From contig NZ_OESG01000014.1 in assembly GCF_900240945.1 (NCBI RefSeq), positions 2,446,733 to 2,510,732 of the forward strand: 64,000 nucleotides of DNA. Direction: 5' to 3'. Numbering within the stretch: position 1 is the stretch's first letter; every line of letters starts with the position of its first letter. The stretch comes from Mycobacterium sp. 3519A (GTDB lineage Bacteria; Actinomycetota; Actinomycetes; Mycobacteriales; Mycobacteriaceae). Shown piece after piece: positions 1-8,390 of this stretch. A model generated the notes under the pieces. The model searched no databases and was not told the origin of the DNA. It saw nothing but the letters and a program-made list of their open reading frames with translations. A program made the translations under genes and the position numbers.

Positions 1-2
1 AA

Positions 3-581
3 TCGACCGCCCGCCTGATCGCCCGGCGCGGGTTTCACAACGTCCGGGTGGCCGACATCGCGGAGGCGTGCGGCACCAGCAGCGCGACCATCCATCACTA
101 CTTTCCGAGTAAGCGGCACGCGTTGCGCGCCGCCCTCGACCACTATGCCGAGCGGTTGTTCGCGCGCCTGGAGGCCGAGTTCGAGAAGGCCGGTGACACC
201 GTGGACAAGCTGCGCCGCCTCATCGAAGTGCAGCTGATCACCACCGAGCAGGATGCCGACGAATGGTCGATCTGGATCCAGTCGTGGAATGAGGCGATCC
301 TGCATTCGGAACTGCGCGACTTCCAACACAACGTGTACGGCCGCTGGCGCGGAATCGTGCTGGACCTGGTGCGGTCCTGCCAACGCGAGGGCATCGGTAC
401 GACGGCTGACGCCGAGACATTGGTCAGCCGCTTCACCAGCATGGTCGACGGGCTGGCGATCCAGTTGCTCGCGGGTACGGCCGACGTGTCCACCGAGACG
501 ATGCGAGACCTGCTGCTCGACGCGTTCGAGCCGCACATCAGCCTCCGGAAGGCTAGGAAGAAGGCGCGAGCGTCTCGATGA
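3..581 (+). CDS. TetR-family transcriptional regulator, 5' end outside the window
   Basis: The reading frame is open from the first bases of the window, so the true start lies upstream; the first in-window GTG (position 48) falls inside the DNA-binding domain and is not a credible start. The N-terminal part carries a TetR helix-turn-helix (VADIAEACGTSSATIHHYF, then a Lys-rich turn), followed by an all-helical ligand-binding domain of the BetI-like type. The protein resembles the next gene in its C-terminal half (both have a VYG-W-R-G/DIV stretch and a later L-DGLAIQ-L stretch), so the two may be diverged paralogs. Its 3' end overlaps the next gene by 29 bp, tail to tail. The ligand is unknown. 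Confidence 0.85.
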   Translation, partial: STARLIARRGFHNVRVADIAEACGTSSATIHHYFPSKRHALRAALDHYAERLFARLEAEFEKAGDTVDKLRRLIEVQLITTEQDADEWSIWIQSWNEAILHSELRDFQHNVYGRWRGIVLDLVRSCQREGIGTTADAETLVSRFTSMVDGLAIQLLAGTADVSTETMRDLLLDAFEPHISLRKARKKARASR

Positions 582-1149
582 ACCGCTCGCAGGTGGCCCG
601 CATACGTTCACGCGTGAGATGCGTGGACTGGGTGAGTACCTGGATGGCGAGTCCGTCGAGCAGTCCCACGAGCATGTCCGTCGCGTCGTCGGGATCCGCT
701 GCGCGCAGCGATCCTCCGGCGATGCCCGCCCGCACGGTGGCTCCAACGATGTCGCGCCATTCTCCGTACACCGTGTCGTTGAGTTGTTGCAGGGCGGGGT
801 TGTTCAGCGCGGCGGCCCACAGTTCGACCCATACCCGCCATGCTGTCGTCGTGGCCGGGTCGGCGGGCAGATAGGACTCCACCAACTGAAGCAGGCGTGG
901 CAACGGGTCCTTGACCTCTTCCATGATCCATCGTCGCCGCGCGAGGGAATCCTGGAAGTTGTATTCGAACGCGGCATGCAGCAGCGCGTCTTTGGTGTCG
1001 AAGTAGTAGTGCACCATGCCGCTGCTGACCCCGGCGCGGCGCGCGACGTCGGCGATACGCACGTCGCGGAAGCCGCGTTCGGCGATCGTCTGACAGGCGG
1101 CCTGCAGGATCTGGTCGCGGCGCTCGCGCTCGACGTTGGGACGCGGCAT
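553..1149 (-). CDS. TetR-family regulator (BetI-like C-terminal domain)
   Basis: This 198-residue protein has a typical TetR N-terminal helix-turn-helix at about residues 13-55 (RIADVARRAGVSSGMVHYYF) and a helical effector domain with the VYGEWRDIVGA and LLDGLAIQVL segments of BetI-like regulators. It is the last gene of a minus-strand operon, 33 nt after the acyl-CoA dehydrogenase stop, so it is the natural candidate to control the acyl-CoA synthetase/dehydrogenase pair, probably through the palindrome at 4412-4437. The inducer is likely an acyl-CoA or a related ligand; that is inference from the neighbours only. Confidence 0.85.
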   Translation of the reverse strand: MPRPNVERERRDQILQAACQTIAERGFRDVRIADVARRAGVSSGMVHYYFDTKDALLHAAFEYNFQDSLARRRWIMEEVKDPLPRLLQLVESYLPADPATTTAWRVWVELWAAALNNPALQQLNDTVYGEWRDIVGATVRAGIAGGSLRAADPDDATDMLVGLLDGLAIQVLTQSTHLTRERMRATCERFIETLAPSS

Positions 1150-1182
1150 CGATCGTGCCCCCCTTCCGCTACCGGGACAGGT

Positions 1183-2352
1183 TCAACAGACCTCGCAAAG
1201 GTTGCGGGAGATGACGATGCGCATGATATCGGAGGTACCTTCCTCGATCTCCTCCAGTTTCGCGTCGCGCATCCACTGCTCGACTGGGTACTCCCGCGAG
1301 TAGCCCCAGCCCCCGAGTGTCTGTACGGCACCGTGCGTCACGAACATCGCCGTCTCGGAGGCGGTGAGTTTCGCCATCGCGGCGAGGCCGGTCACGTTGG
1401 CGCCCTGATCGATCGCACGTGCGGCGTGCAGCACCATCAGACGCGCGGTCTCGATCCGGGTGGCCATGTCGGCAAGCCGAAAACCCACCGCCTGATGCTC
1501 GATGATCGGTTTACCGAACTGAATTCGCGTGCGAGCGTAGTTCAGCGCGTACTCGTAGGCCGCGCGGGCCACCCCGACCGCCGCGGCGCCGAGGACGATG
1601 CGGGAGATGTCGAACGTCTTCATCAGGCCGTAGAAGCCCTGCCCCTCTTCACCGAGGCGGTCCTGCTCGGGCACGAAGACGTCGTCGAAGAACAGTTCGC
1701 GGCACACGATGGCACGCTGACCCATCTTGCGCATCGGCTCTCCCCACGAGAAGCCCGGTGCGTCCTTGGTGAGCAGGAAGGCGCTGACGCCGCGGGCGCC
1801 TGCGGTGCGGTCGGTCTTCGCGAACACGACATACTGCTCTGCCGCACCGCCGTTGGAGATCCAGGCCTTCTGCCCGTTGAGCCGGTAGCCGCCGTCGACG
1901 CGGGTGGCGGTGGTGGTCATGGAGGCGGCGTCGGAACCTGATCCGGGTTCGGTGGTGGCCAGCGCCGTCATCGGCGGTTTGGGCCCGGTCAACGGCGAGA
2001 GCCACTTGTGCTTCTGCTCGTCGCTGCCGAGCGCCATCAACGGATCGCTGAAAAACCCGTTGGAACACACCAGGTTTCCGATACCCGGATCACCGAAGCA
2101 CAACTCCTCTTGAACCAGACACTGAGTGAACACGTCGGTCATGCCGCCCCCGCCGTAGGCCTCGTCGATCATGAAATCGGTGATCCCCACCTCGGCGGCC
2201 TTGTGGAAGATGTCCACCGGGGTGTGCACGTCTGCTTCGTCGATCTCGCGGCCGCGCGGCCGAATCTCCTTCTCCGCGAAATCGCGACACACTTTCACGA
2301 TTTCGCGCTGCTCATCGGTCAGCGGCCATGGCTCAGTGCGGGTGGTGGTCAC
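1183..2352 (-). CDS. acyl-CoA dehydrogenase
   Basis: FAD-dependent alpha,beta-dehydrogenation of an acyl-CoA is expected. The 389-residue length is standard for the family. Visible motifs are the FAD/substrate segment TTEPGSGSDA, WISNGG, and the C-terminal MRDAKLEEIEEGTSDI block in which Glu near residue 371 is the usual catalytic base position. I chose the GTG at 2352 because it has an AAAGG ribosome-binding site 7 nt upstream and gives the family-length N-terminus; the frame is open much further upstream, but that part reads as a shadow of the synthetase gene. The GTG overlaps the synthetase TGA by 4 bp, indicating translational coupling. The exact substrate cannot be read from the sequence. 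Confidence 0.93.
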   Translation of the reverse strand: MTTTRTEPWPLTDEQREIVKVCRDFAEKEIRPRGREIDEADVHTPVDIFHKAAEVGITDFMIDEAYGGGGMTDVFTQCLVQEELCFGDPGIGNLVCSNGFFSDPLMALGSDEQKHKWLSPLTGPKPPMTALATTEPGSGSDAASMTTTATRVDGGYRLNGQKAWISNGGAAEQYVVFAKTDRTAGARGVSAFLLTKDAPGFSWGEPMRKMGQRAIVCRELFFDDVFVPEQDRLGEEGQGFYGLMKTFDISRIVLGAAAVGVARAAYEYALNYARTRIQFGKPIIEHQAVGFRLADMATRIETARLMVLHAARAIDQGANVTGLAAMAKLTASETAMFVTHGAVQTLGGWGYSREYPVEQWMRDAKLEEIEEGTSDIMRIVISRNLCEVC

Positions 2353-4388
2353 GGTTGTGCCTTTCTTGATGTGTTGTCGGACGCGATGATCAGCGCGTCG
2401 ACGGCCACGAGGCCGTCGGGGCCGGCAAGCACCGGGTTGACTTCGACCTCCGAGACGTTCTGCAGAGCAGCGACGAGTTCGGAGACGGCGACGATCGCCG
2501 TCGTGACGGCTTCGATGTCGACGGGCGGCCGGCCACGCCACCCGTGCAGCAGCGGCGCGCACATCAGTCGGTCGAGCATGGCGTGGGCGGTGGTGCGGTC
2601 GACCGGCGCCAATTCGGTTGCGACGTCGCGGTGCAACTCGGCCTCGGTGCCGCCGGCTCCGACCATCACCACCGGGCCCAGACTGGGGTCTCGTCGGCCG
2701 CCGATGATCATCTCGACGGTGTGGGGTCGGCGGTGCTGCTCTTCGACGACGTAGTCGCCACGGCCGAGGCGGGCCACCATGTCGGCGTATGCCGCGGCGA
2801 GTTGCGCGACATCCGGGATGCCGAGTTGTACCGCACGCGCTTCGCTCTTGTGCTCGATCCAGTCGGCCTTCAGGACGTAGGGCGGCATCAGATCGGCCAC
2901 CGCGGCCAGGTCGTTGTCGCTGCACACTCGAACGTTTCGCGGAAATCCGATGCCGGATTGTGCCAGCATTCGTTGTGCGCCAAGGTAACCGGGTTCGATG
3001 GGCTCGGTGCGCGGGTCACAGTAGGGCAGTGCGCGACCGGATCGGACCAGTCGATGGGTGTCGGCCAGTGCCTGCAGCGCCGCCTCGACGCAGCCGTAGA
3101 CCGGGACGCCCCGCGACCGCATCGCTGTCGAGGCGGCATTGGGTTCGGCCATCGAGTGCACCAGCAGCGGTGTGCCGGTGATCGCGGGGACATCTCCCAG
3201 CGTGTTGACGACGTCGAGTTCGGCTGCGGCCAGTGACGGTATGTCGTCGCCGTAGCTGCCGAAGTAGCCGGTCAGCAGGACCGCGTCGACTTCGGTTGAG
3301 GCGGCGAGGGTTTCGACGATACGGGCGTAGTTGGTCAGGTCCTCCTCGCCCGCGCCTGCCAGGTCGACGGGGTTATTGGTCGCCGCGGCGCTTGGCAGAT
3401 GACGGCGCAGTGCCGATTGCAGCGCTTCGGAGAACCGAGGCACCTGCAACCCGGCACGGTCGGCGACATCGGCGGCGATACCGGTCTGTCCGCCGCTGTC
3501 GCCGACAATCGCCACACGATTGCCCGACGGCATACGTGTCGTCAGTATCAGATTCGCAAGGTGAACCAACTGGGTCGGCGTTGCCACCCGGATGGCGCCC
3601 GCCGCGCGCACCGCGGCGTCGACGATGTCGGTGGACGACGTTAGCGAGCCTGTGTGGGAGCGCGCCAACCGGGTGCTGGCTTCGCTCGCTCCCACAGTAA
3701 GCGCCAGCGTGTATTTGCCCGCCGCCCGCAACATGTCAATGGCGTCGACGATCGCCCGGCCATCTGTGAAGCTTTCCAGGTACAGGGCGACGACTTTGGT
3801 GGCGCCGTGGTCGACGAGGTCGAGGAGGGTTTCGGCGGCGGTGACGTCGGACTGGTTGCCGATCGAGACGAATCGCGAGATCCCGAGTCCGCTGCGGGCG
3901 GCCAGATTGGCGATCTCCGAACCCAGTTGACCACTTTGCGAGACGACCGCGATGGCGCCGGGCGTGAACGAACCCCATGCCAACTGCAGGTCGGTCGAGG
4001 CGTCGTAGAGGCCAAGGCTGTTCATGCCGATCAGTCGTGCTCCGCCGGCGCGGATGCGAGTGGCGAGAGCCTGCTCGTCTGCTACGCCGGAGGTGATGCC
4101 CAGGAAGGCTCGCACACCCAGGGCCAGCGCGTCTTCGACGACCGAGGGGATGTGCCGGGGCGGTACGCACAGGGCGACCAACTCGGGAACAGAGTCGAGG
4201 TCACCGAGTTGGGCGTGGCTGCCCGCGTCGAGAATGCGTGCGCCGCTTCGATTTATGAGGGACACGGTGCGGCGGTGGCGTCCGGCCAGCGCGCCGCGCG
4301 CCACCCAGTGCCCCCACTTGGCCGGGTCGGCGCTGGCGCCCACGACTGCGACCGACGCCGGGTCCCTGAAGGCCGTGAGGTCTGAAAT
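2349..4388 (-). CDS. NDP-forming acyl-CoA synthetase (acetate-CoA ligase family)
   Basis: The protein has a CoA-binding Rossmann domain (VAVVGASADP), the succinyl-CoA ligase-like flavodoxin domains (VVSQSGQLGSEIANLAA, VGDSGG), and a C-terminal ATP-grasp domain (YVLKADW, EVEVNPVLAG), in the order typical of single-chain ADP-forming acyl-CoA synthetases. The first in-frame GTG (4343) would cut into the CoA-binding domain, and no ATG, GTG or TTG exists between it and the upstream stop. An ATT at 4388 with AGGAG 5 nt before it restores the expected N-terminus (679 residues), so I propose an ATT start. It is the first gene of an operon with the acyl-CoA dehydrogenase and tetR. Function: activation of an unidentified carboxylic acid feeding the dehydrogenase. 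Confidence 0.85.
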   Translation of the reverse strand: MSDLTAFRDPASVAVVGASADPAKWGHWVARGALAGRHRRTVSLINRSGARILDAGSHAQLGDLDSVPELVALCVPPRHIPSVVEDALALGVRAFLGITSGVADEQALATRIRAGGARLIGMNSLGLYDASTDLQLAWGSFTPGAIAVVSQSGQLGSEIANLAARSGLGISRFVSIGNQSDVTAAETLLDLVDHGATKVVALYLESFTDGRAIVDAIDMLRAAGKYTLALTVGASEASTRLARSHTGSLTSSTDIVDAAVRAAGAIRVATPTQLVHLANLILTTRMPSGNRVAIVGDSGGQTGIAADVADRAGLQVPRFSEALQSALRRHLPSAAATNNPVDLAGAGEEDLTNYARIVETLAASTEVDAVLLTGYFGSYGDDIPSLAAAELDVVNTLGDVPAITGTPLLVHSMAEPNAASTAMRSRGVPVYGCVEAALQALADTHRLVRSGRALPYCDPRTEPIEPGYLGAQRMLAQSGIGFPRNVRVCSDNDLAAVADLMPPYVLKADWIEHKSEARAVQLGIPDVAQLAAAYADMVARLGRGDYVVEEQHRRPHTVEMIIGGRRDPSLGPVVMVGAGGTEAELHRDVATELAPVDRTTAHAMLDRLMCAPLLHGWRGRPPVDIEAVTTAIVAVSELVAALQNVSEVEVNPVLAGPDGLVAVDALIIASDNTSRKAQP

Positions 4389-4411
4389 TTCGACTCCTCG
4401 AGCGGGACAGG

Positions 4412-4437
4412 TAAATAACTGATTGATCAGTTATTTA
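4412..4437. promoter_or_regulatory. TetR-type operator palindrome upstream of the acyl-CoA synthetase operon
   Basis: The arms TAAATAACTGA and TCAGTTATTTA are perfect 11-bp inverted repeats separated by 4 nt (TTGA). It lies 24 nt upstream of the proposed ATT start, in an AT-rich patch that would suit a promoter. The size and symmetry fit a TetR-family site, and a tetR gene closes the operon. The binding protein is inferred, not shown. Confidence 0.7.
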
Positions 4438-4937
4438 TAGGCCGAGCGCGGTCGGCAGGTCAAGACCAGACTGTGGCGGCTGAACGAAATGTGAACGCTT
4501 GTGATCCAGCTAACACCGCGAAGGCCGCGGTCTGTTTACCACGGCGTCAACCGTCGAGCGGTCATGCGTAGGTGGGGACCGGGTCAGCGTTGGCGAGGAG
4601 TTTGCTGGTGTGTCGGGTGTGATCTAGGGCTCACTTTCGCCCGCAAACATAAGAAAGCGTTACCGAAACGTTGTCGGCAATTGATCTCTAATCGGTTGCC
4701 AGGAAGCTGAATAAGCTTGTTGACGCGCTAAATTGCGTTGCCAGTCAAACATAACGACTGCATAACGAAGAGTTTCCTAAGCGCCGTCTGAGAGGATCGG
4801 CGGTGATTCTGCGGCTCGACGAAGTCACGCGGCCGTAACACGCATTTTCGTCGCTAGACTCGTTTCAGATCGCGCCGAACAGGCGCTGATAGACGTGAAA
4901 TCTAGGGCCGGTGCACGCCATACCGGCGGAGGTACCG
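4438..4937. other. 500-bp intergenic region upstream of the beta-propeller gene
   Basis: I see no convincing gene here; the short plus-strand frame at 4501-4710 has no family features and no ribosome-binding site. Base composition is less GC-rich than the neighbours. A TAGACT hexamer at 4855-4860 is a reasonable -10 element for the following gene, giving a leader of about 70 nt. No riboswitch or tRNA was recognised. Confidence 0.5.
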
Positions 4938-5981
4938 ATGAAGATGGCTAACTTTTTGTTGCCCAAGGGCATCAGCGAGTCGCATGTGAATATTGAGTCG
5001 ACCGAGGATCCGCACGCCGCACTTGTCGGTACTGTCGCGGTCCAGCGCGGCCCGATCGGCGGCATCGCGACGGGCGACGCCGTCGTCGTCACCAACTACG
5101 GCGACGACAGCGTCTCGTTCCTCAACCCGCACACCATGGCCGTCGAGCAGACCATCGGCGTCCCCGGTGAGCCGTTCGGCGTCGTCGTCTCGAATGACCG
5201 CGCCTACGTCAGCGCCTCGTCTGAGAACCACGACATCGTCTCGGTGATCGACACGACCGCCAGGACGGTCATCGCGACGTACCCGTTGGCGTTCGGCATC
5301 ACGGCGCTGGCCATCAGCCCGGACGGTAAGCGGGTGTATGCCGGCCGGACCGCCGATGACCACGTCGACGTCGCGGTCATCGACACCACCGCCGAGCGGG
5401 TGGGCACCATCGACGTCGCGACGGGCGCGGGCATCGGTATCGACGCTGTCATGGTCGACCCGACCGGTAAGCGACTGTATGTCGCCACCACCGACGTCCG
5501 CGGCAGCCAACTGGTGGTCATCGACGCCGAGACCACCCGCGTCGACCGCAAGGTGTGGGTGGGCGCCCCGATCCGCGACATCGCGTTCGCCGACGGCAGT
5601 GTGTACGTCCTGACCTCCGACCGCACCCGCGGCGGTGCGATCAGCGTCATCGACATGACCAGCAGCCGCGTCACCGACACCATCGAACTGGGCATCGGCG
5701 CGCCGACCCAGATGGTGCTGGGACCGGACAAGACTCGTGCCTACGTGGTCGACTACGACCGCGTCGCGGTGGTCTGCACGCTGTCGCACGACATCGTCAC
5801 CGACATCACCGTCGGAGCCCGGCCCGCTTGTGTGGCAGTCGATTCCGACGGTGACCGGCTGGTGATCGCCGACTACGCGGGCAACGTCAGCGTGTTCGCC
5901 GTCGCATCCACGCTGCCGCAGCTGTATTCGCAGTTGGTGGCCACCGAGCCGATCGCGCAACTGTTGCCCGCCGCCGTCTAG
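4938..5981 (+). CDS. YncE/YVTN-type beta-propeller protein
   Basis: This 347-residue protein is built from about seven repeats of the kind DTTARTVIATYPLAFG / ISPDGKRVYAGRT, the signature of YVTN-family beta-propellers. There is no clear signal peptide. I chose the ATG at 4938 because GGAGG sits 6 nt upstream; the GTG at 4911 lacks such a site. It resembles in type the M. tuberculosis seven-bladed propeller Rv1057, which is induced by envelope stress through MprA/SigE, and it lies on the same side of the block syntenic with Rv1059 onward. The molecular role of these proteins is unknown. The gene is monocistronic and converges on the two-component system, with a structured repeat between them. 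Confidence 0.85.
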   Translation: MKMANFLLPKGISESHVNIESTEDPHAALVGTVAVQRGPIGGIATGDAVVVTNYGDDSVSFLNPHTMAVEQTIGVPGEPFGVVVSNDRAYVSASSENHDIVSVIDTTARTVIATYPLAFGITALAISPDGKRVYAGRTADDHVDVAVIDTTAERVGTIDVATGAGIGIDAVMVDPTGKRLYVATTDVRGSQLVVIDAETTRVDRKVWVGAPIRDIAFADGSVYVLTSDRTRGGAISVIDMTSSRVTDTIELGIGAPTQMVLGPDKTRAYVVDYDRVAVVCTLSHDIVTDITVGARPACVAVDSDGDRLVIADYAGNVSVFAVASTLPQLYSQLVATEPIAQLLPAAV

Positions 5982-5986
5982 CCCTA

Positions 5987-6071
5987 GCGACCTTCTTCGC
6001 GAGCGACCGCATTTGCACAGTGAAATGCGGCGTGTCGATGTGCAGACACGGTCGCTCGCGGCAAAGGTCGC
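5987..6071. repeat. Cloverleaf-like structured intergenic element, probable bidirectional terminator
   Basis: An outer stem pairs GCGACCTT plus CGCGAGCGACCG (5987-6009) with CGGTCGCTCGCG plus AAGGTCGC (6049-6071), interrupted by a small bulge. Inside it sit two further hairpins, GCATTT/AAATGC (6009-6028) and GTGTC/GACAC. It lies between convergent genes, so termination is a plausible role. The complexity exceeds a simple terminator and suggests a dispersed mycobacterial repeat. Confidence 0.65.
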
Positions 6072-6086
6072 GGCGAAACCGGAGGC

Positions 6087-6776
6087 TCAGCGCCAGGTGT
6101 AGCGGGTTTTCGGCCGCCCGGCCTTGCCGTAGTCGGTCTGCCGGGTGACGGTGCCCTCGTCGGCGAGCCGCTCCAGGTAACGCCACGCGGTCACCCGCGA
6201 CACACCGACCTGTTTGGCCACCGCGTCCGCGGTGATGCCCTCGGCGGAATCCCGCACAGCGCGGGCGATCTCGTCGTTCGTTCCCGATGCCGCGCCCTTC
6301 GGGACGGCGGATTTGTCGGAGCTGACCCGCAATTCGGCCAGCGCCCGGTCGACCTCGGCCTGGCTGGCCGCGTCGGTGCCTGCGGGCAGGGCCTCGCGGT
6401 AGCGCCGGTAGCGCTCCAACCGGTCGCGGAAGGCCGCGAAGGTGAACGGCTTCAGCAGATACGCCAGCGCGCCGTGGCCGACCGCGGCGCGCACCATCTC
6501 CAGGTCGCGTTCGGAGGTGATCGCGATGATGTCGGGCGCGGGACGCAGCCCGGACAGCCCCGACGCCAGTGCGATGCCGTTCGCGTCGGGCAGCCCGATG
6601 TCGAGCAGCACCAGATCGATCGGCGTCTCGGAGGCCACCGCCTCCGATGCGGCGCGCATCGCATCGCGTGCGGTGTACGCGACCGCGGCCACCGAAAAGC
6701 CGTGCAGCCGAGCAAGATACGTCCGATGCGCCTCGGCGATCAGCGGCTCGTCCTCGACGATCAGGACGCTGATCAC
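6087..6776 (-). CDS. Response regulator, CitB/DcuR type
   Basis: The N-terminal receiver domain shows the acidic pocket (VEDEP), phosphoacceptor Asp59 (LVLLDIGLPD), the conserved Thr/Ser (AITSE) and Lys (LLKPF). The C-terminal part is a winged or helix-turn-helix DNA-binding domain (VAKQVGVSRVTAWRYLERL) typical of regulators paired with CitA/DcuS kinases. At 229 residues it has the family's usual length. Its ATG overlaps the kinase stop by 4 bp (ATGA), so the pair is translationally coupled. These systems usually control uptake of citrate or C4-dicarboxylates; the dctA gene 5 kb away on the other strand is a likely target, by inference. Confidence 0.92.
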   Translation of the reverse strand: MISVLIVEDEPLIAEAHRTYLARLHGFSVAAVAYTARDAMRAASEAVASETPIDLVLLDIGLPDANGIALASGLSGLRPAPDIIAITSERDLEMVRAAVGHGALAYLLKPFTFAAFRDRLERYRRYREALPAGTDAASQAEVDRALAELRVSSDKSAVPKGAASGTNDEIARAVRDSAEGITADAVAKQVGVSRVTAWRYLERLADEGTVTRQTDYGKAGRPKTRYTWR

Positions 6777-8323
6777 GACGTCACCGTCACTGTCACCACC
6801 GAGCCGTATGTCACGTCGGCGCTCAACGTCCCGTGGTGGCGCTTCACCACCTGTGCCACCAGGGCCAGCCCGAGGCCGTGCTGTTCGGGATCCGAGCCCT
6901 TCGTCGAATAGCCTCGCTGCATAGCCTTTTCGAACGTTTTCTCGTCCATGCCCGGCCCGCTGTCGGCCACCCGCATCAGCAGTGTGCCATTGTGCTGGGC
7001 GACGGTCACCTCGACCCAGGGGTCGTCGCGGTCGCAGGCGTCCATCGCGTTGTCGATCAGGTTGCCGAGCACGGTGACCATCTCCTGCGCCGTCAGGGCG
7101 AGTTCGTCGGAGTTCGACGGCAGATGCGTCTCTTCGGTGACGGTCAACTCGATGCCGCGTTCGTCGGCCTGCGCGGTCTTGCCGAGCAGCAGCGCGACCA
7201 GGGCGGGCTCACCGACGGCCTCGGACAACCTGTCCACGAGTTGTTGTGACAGCGCCAACTCGTCGGTCGCGAACTTGACCGCTTCGTCGGCCCGCCCCAT
7301 CTCGACCATCGTGACGATCGTGTGCAATTTGTTGGCCGCCTCGTGCGCCTGTGATCGCAGCGAGTCGGTCAGCACCTTCAGCGAGTTGAGTTCGCCTAGG
7401 GCGCCCTGCAATTCGGTGCGATCGCGGACGGTGACGACTTCGGACTCGTTCGGTCCGTCCGCGACAGGGGATCGGTTGACCACGAGCACCCGCTCGTCAG
7501 TCACGTGCACCTCGTCGCGCGCCCCGGGGTTGTAGCTGCGCAGGAACTGCGGCAGGTCCGATTGCGCGACGGGGCCCGGCGGCAGCGCGAGCAGCCTGCG
7601 GGCTTCGTCGTTGACCAGCGCCACACCGTCGCGGTCCAACACGATCAGTCCCTCTGACACCGAATGCAGGATCGCGTCGTGGTGCTCATACATCACCCGC
7701 AGCTCGTCGGGACGCAGGCCGTGCGTCTGCCGCAACAACCGGCGCCGGATGGCCCACACCCCCGCCAGCGCGATGGCAAGAGCGGCGAGGCTGGCCGCGA
7801 CGATGATCGGGATCTGTGAGCGCCAGCGGTCGGCCAGGCTCTGCTGCAGGATGCCCGCCGACACCAGGCCGACGATGCGGCCGGTGCCGTCGCGCACGGG
7901 CGCCACCGCGCGGATCGACGGGCCCAATGTGCCCGTGTACACCTCGGTGAACGTCTCGCCGCGCAGCGCGGGTTCGATGGTGCCGATGTATTTCAGGCCG
8001 ATCTGGGTCGGGTCGGTGTGCGTGAAGCGGGTGCGGTCGGGTGCCATGATCGTGATGAACGCGATGTTGGTATTGGTCCTGACGGCCTCGGTCACCGGTT
8101 GCAAAGTCTGGGTCGCTCTTCCCGATTCGATCGCCGCGGCCGTCGACGGCGAGTCGGCCAGCGCGGTGGCGATGCCGAGCACCTGCTGACGCGCCGCGGC
8201 GTCGCCGTCGTTGCGGGCGTCTACCAGCGCCAGCGCACTGCCGACCAGCACCACCACGGCGATCACCAGGATCTGCAGGGCGATCGCCTGCGTCGCCAGA
8301 GACCACGGCCGCCGTCGGTTCAC
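6773..8323 (-). CDS. Sensor histidine kinase, CitA/DcuS type
   Basis: This 516-residue membrane kinase has a first transmembrane helix at about residues 10-34, an extracytoplasmic PAS/dCache-like sensor region, a second helix at about 170-192, a cytoplasmic PAS domain (ILHSVSEGLIVLDRDGVALV), a SpoOB-type dimerisation helix with the phosphoacceptor His (RSQAHEAANKLHTIV) and a HATPase_c domain (N box NLIDNAMDAC, G boxes ADSGPGMD and GLGLALV). That architecture is the one used for sensing citrate, fumarate or similar carboxylates outside the cell. The GTG at 8323 is weakly supported by a GAAG stretch. It forms an operon with the downstream response regulator. Confidence 0.92.
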   Translation of the reverse strand: MNRRRPWSLATQAIALQILVIAVVVLVGSALALVDARNDGDAAARQQVLGIATALADSPSTAAAIESGRATQTLQPVTEAVRTNTNIAFITIMAPDRTRFTHTDPTQIGLKYIGTIEPALRGETFTEVYTGTLGPSIRAVAPVRDGTGRIVGLVSAGILQQSLADRWRSQIPIIVAASLAALAIALAGVWAIRRRLLRQTHGLRPDELRVMYEHHDAILHSVSEGLIVLDRDGVALVNDEARRLLALPPGPVAQSDLPQFLRSYNPGARDEVHVTDERVLVVNRSPVADGPNESEVVTVRDRTELQGALGELNSLKVLTDSLRSQAHEAANKLHTIVTMVEMGRADEAVKFATDELALSQQLVDRLSEAVGEPALVALLLGKTAQADERGIELTVTEETHLPSNSDELALTAQEMVTVLGNLIDNAMDACDRDDPWVEVTVAQHNGTLLMRVADSGPGMDEKTFEKAMQRGYSTKGSDPEQHGLGLALVAQVVKRHHGTLSADVTYGSVVTVTVTS

Positions 8324-8390
8324 CGGTTCATCTTCGCCGCCCGTCGGGCCGATCGCGGAGAATCGGCGCGCCTGGATAGCATCGGCGGCT

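Noticed and set aside
253..1941. A 562-codon plus-strand open frame across two TetR genes and the acyl-CoA dehydrogenase
   Set aside because: It is antisense to well-supported genes, has no family features, and such long frames are expected in high-GC DNA.
4501..4710. Small plus-strand frame of 69 codons in the intergenic region before the beta-propeller gene
   Set aside because: No ribosome-binding site, no recognisable domain and no codon bias.
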